This document shows positions 6,171 through 7,662 of a DNA stretch of 7,662 nt, piece after piece. Both the position numbers and the translations under genes were made by a program. This DNA comes from JBDREW01 sp043819385 (GTDB taxonomy: Bacteria; Patescibacteriota; Minisyncoccia; Minisyncoccales; GWA2-38-27): assembly GCA_043819385.1 (NCBI GenBank), contig JBDREW010000014.1:1-7662 (forward strand), written 5' to 3'. The notes beneath the pieces were generated by a model, which saw nothing but the letters and a program-made list of their open reading frames with translations, was not told the origin of the DNA and did no database searches. The stretch's first letter is position 1. Every line of letters starts with the position of its first letter.

Positions 6171-7529
6171 CTAAGTTTTTAAAATTTCTTGATAAATATC
6201 AATTTGCTTTTGAGCTACTAACTCCCAATTATGATGCTTTTCCATCCAATTACGACCTTTTTTACCAAGTTCTTGTCTTAAATTTTTATCTTTAGAAAGC
6301 TGTTCCATTGCTTTAAAAATTTCAAAAGAAGATTCAGCTGGAACAATAGGTGGTTTTTCTTGCCAAGCCCATTTATTAATTTCCCAATCAAATTGATTTA
6401 TAACAGGTTTCCCGCAAGCCATTGCTTCAGGAGAAGTTGTACCAAAATGACCATAACGAAATTGATCAATTACTAAATCACTAGCATTATAATATTGAGC
6501 TAATTTCATTTTAGGTAAAGGATAAGTCCAAATAATATGTTTTTCTATACCCAATTTTTTAATATATTTTTTACTTTTTTCTAAATCTTCTCCCCAATCA
6601 GAAAAAATAAGAATAGTTTTTAAAGATGATTTTTTAAGATATTGATTAAATGCTTTAATAATTTTGTAATTACATTTTACTTCCCAATCATGCCTAGCTG
6701 GAGCAAAAAATATTAATTCAAGATTAGTTTTTCTTTTTAATTCTTTTCTTAAATATGTTTCCTTAGGAAAAAATTTATCAGTATCAACTGGATGAGGAAT
6801 AAAAACATAATTATTTAATCCAATCTTTTTAGCACTGAAAATTCCATCTGGATTAGTAATAATACATTTTCTTGATTTTTGATAAGCAAGTTTTAAAAGT
6901 TCTCCTTTCAATGTTTTTTCAAGGGGAGTATCTCTCATTGTTCCATGTTCAAAAGAAACTAATGGTTTATCTGGACAGGCCAACATAGCAATAATTGGAT
7001 CTTCTCCATAGGCCTGAATAATATCGTAACGATCAATGATCTCTTTTATATGATTAATATAGAAGAACAACCCTCTAAAACTTCTAACGATTTTTAGAAT
7101 ACTTCTTGCTTGTAAAATATTATTACCTATTTTTTGTTTCAAAATTTCAATATTAGATATTAAATTATTTTTTTTAAATTGTAAATTAAATTCTTTATTT
7201 GTTATTTTTCTCATATCTAAAATATCTTTAAAATGACTAATAAGCTTAATTTTTTTAGGAGGGACTGATGAATATTGATAAACCCATTCAGGTCTTTCAA
7301 ATCCATGGAGATTAATCTTATTCCAATCCTGTTTCCATAATCCAACTTCTTCTTCAAAATAAGCATCTTCCCATTCTGGTTGACCCATAGCATAAGTATA
7401 ATTATAAATCAAAAGATCACTTTCAATCCCTTTTCTTCTTAAAAACTTAGCATTATTATAACCATTACCAGCAATATTACCGATATGAAGAATCTTTATT
7501 TTTTTTAAATTTTTATTATTTGCTTCCAT
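6171..7529 (-). CDS. GT4-like (GT-B fold) glycosyltransferase
   Basis: This 452-residue protein probably transfers a sugar from a nucleotide donor to a growing lipid-linked glycan at the inner face of the membrane. The N-terminal half opens with the Rossmann strand IKILHIGN (11-18) and a Gly/Asn-rich loop, and carries FEHGTMRD (193-200), which resembles the acceptor-side histidine motif of the family. The linker IPHPVDTDKFFP (244-255) is typical of GT4 enzymes. The C-terminal half has APARHDW..K (276-285), matching the Arg/Lys pair that usually contacts donor phosphates, and SPEAMACGKPVI (366-377), the end of the donor-binding motif. The first Glu of the usual E-x7-E is replaced by Gly360, while the second, Glu368, is kept. 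There is no signal peptide or membrane segment. The ATG start overlaps the upstream gene by 14 bases and has no clear ribosome site. The stop is TAG, 6 bases before the next start. Donor and acceptor cannot be told. Confidence 0.9.
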   Translation of the reverse strand: MEANNKNLKKIKILHIGNIAGNGYNNAKFLRRKGIESDLLIYNYTYAMGQPEWEDAYFEEEVGLWKQDWNKINLHGFERPEWVYQYSSVPPKKIKLISHFKDILDMRKITNKEFNLQFKKNNLISNIEILKQKIGNNILQARSILKIVRSFRGLFFYINHIKEIIDRYDIIQAYGEDPIIAMLACPDKPLVSFEHGTMRDTPLEKTLKGELLKLAYQKSRKCIITNPDGIFSAKKIGLNNYVFIPHPVDTDKFFPKETYLRKELKRKTNLELIFFAPARHDWEVKCNYKIIKAFNQYLKKSSLKTILIFSDWGEDLEKSKKYIKKLGIEKHIIWTYPLPKMKLAQYYNASDLVIDQFRYGHFGTTSPEAMACGKPVINQFDWEINKWAWQEKPPIVPAESSFEIFKAMEQLSKDKNLRQELGKKGRNWMEKHHNWELVAQKQIDIYQEILKT

Positions 7530-7662
7530 AAAATAATTTTGATTTTAATTTATCTAAAAAAATCTTTAAAATTGTTTTTTCTATTTGATTAAAAATATTT
7601 AAATAGAAAATTATAAAAAGGAATGAAATAACTATAATTATTTTAATTATTATATCATATAA
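7516..7662 (-). CDS. C-terminal tail of an unidentified membrane-type protein (partial, N-terminus outside window)
   Basis: The minus strand is open from the window edge for 48 codons to a TAA at 7518-7516; the other two minus frames hit stops within the first few codons. The tail begins LYDIIIKIIIVISFLFIIFY, a strongly hydrophobic stretch that looks like a transmembrane helix, followed by a basic, amphipathic end with several lysines that finishes in LFYGSK. It overlaps the start of the next gene by 14 bases, as other gene pairs here do, which supports it being real coding sequence. A final helix followed by a short lysine-rich tail would fit a Wzx-type flippase or another polytopic membrane protein common in glycan loci, but the fragment is too short to name. 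A chance open frame is possible though unlikely in DNA this AT-rich, where stop codons are frequent. Confidence 0.68.
   Translation of the reverse strand, partial: LYDIIIKIIIVISFLFIIFYLNIFNQIEKTILKIFLDKLKSKLFYGSK

Noticed and set aside
1..7662. A defence, phage or mobile system hidden in the window
   Set aside because: No nuclease, integrase, transposase, toxin, repeat array or terminal inverted repeat was recognised, and all coding space is taken by glycan-type genes.

Overview
This window is a slice of a surface-glycan (capsule, O-antigen or S-layer-glycan type) biosynthesis locus. Every gene is on the minus strand, so transcription runs from the right end (7662) to the left end (1). Seven complete genes and two partial ones cover essentially the whole window. 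The spacing between neighbours runs from a 29-base overlap to a 6-base gap, so this is almost certainly one operon whose promoter lies beyond position 7662. I see no RNA genes, mobile elements, CRISPR arrays or terminators.

In transcription order the locus holds: the C-terminal tail of an unidentified membrane-type protein (7662-7516, partial); a GT4-like glycosyltransferase (7529-6171); a class I SAM methyltransferase (6164-5352); a second GT4-like glycosyltransferase with a cysteine cluster (5349-4312); an ArnA/Fmt-type formyltransferase (4322-3390); a CE4/WbmS-like polysaccharide-deacetylase-fold protein (3393-2671); an AsnB-type glutamine amidotransferase/asparagine synthase (2667-763); a second class I methyltransferase (791-36); and the first 18 codons of a WcaJ/PglC-type initiating sugar-phosphate transferase (55-1, partial).

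Read together, these genes suggest that the transferase at the left edge loads the first sugar onto a lipid carrier and that the two GT-B glycosyltransferases extend it. Two methyltransferases, a formyltransferase, a deacetylase-like protein and an amidotransferase would then decorate the sugars. A glycan with N-formyl, methyl and amide groups is an inference; no substrate can be read from the sequence. No nucleotide-sugar synthesis gene (dehydratase, aminotransferase) lies inside the window.

The DNA is very AT-rich (about a quarter G+C by eye) and the proteins are rich in Lys, Ile, Asn and Phe. Only one of the eight visible gene starts has a clear Shine-Dalgarno site. TGA ends three of the genes and both TAA and TAG are also used, so the standard bacterial code applies, which argues against Gracilibacteria/Absconditabacteria and mycoplasmas. 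The style fits a Candidate Phyla Radiation (Patescibacteria) genome or another low-GC uncultured bacterium. An AT-rich DPANN archaeon is less likely given the WcaJ/PglC-type gene. The lineage call is a guess from composition and gene content.
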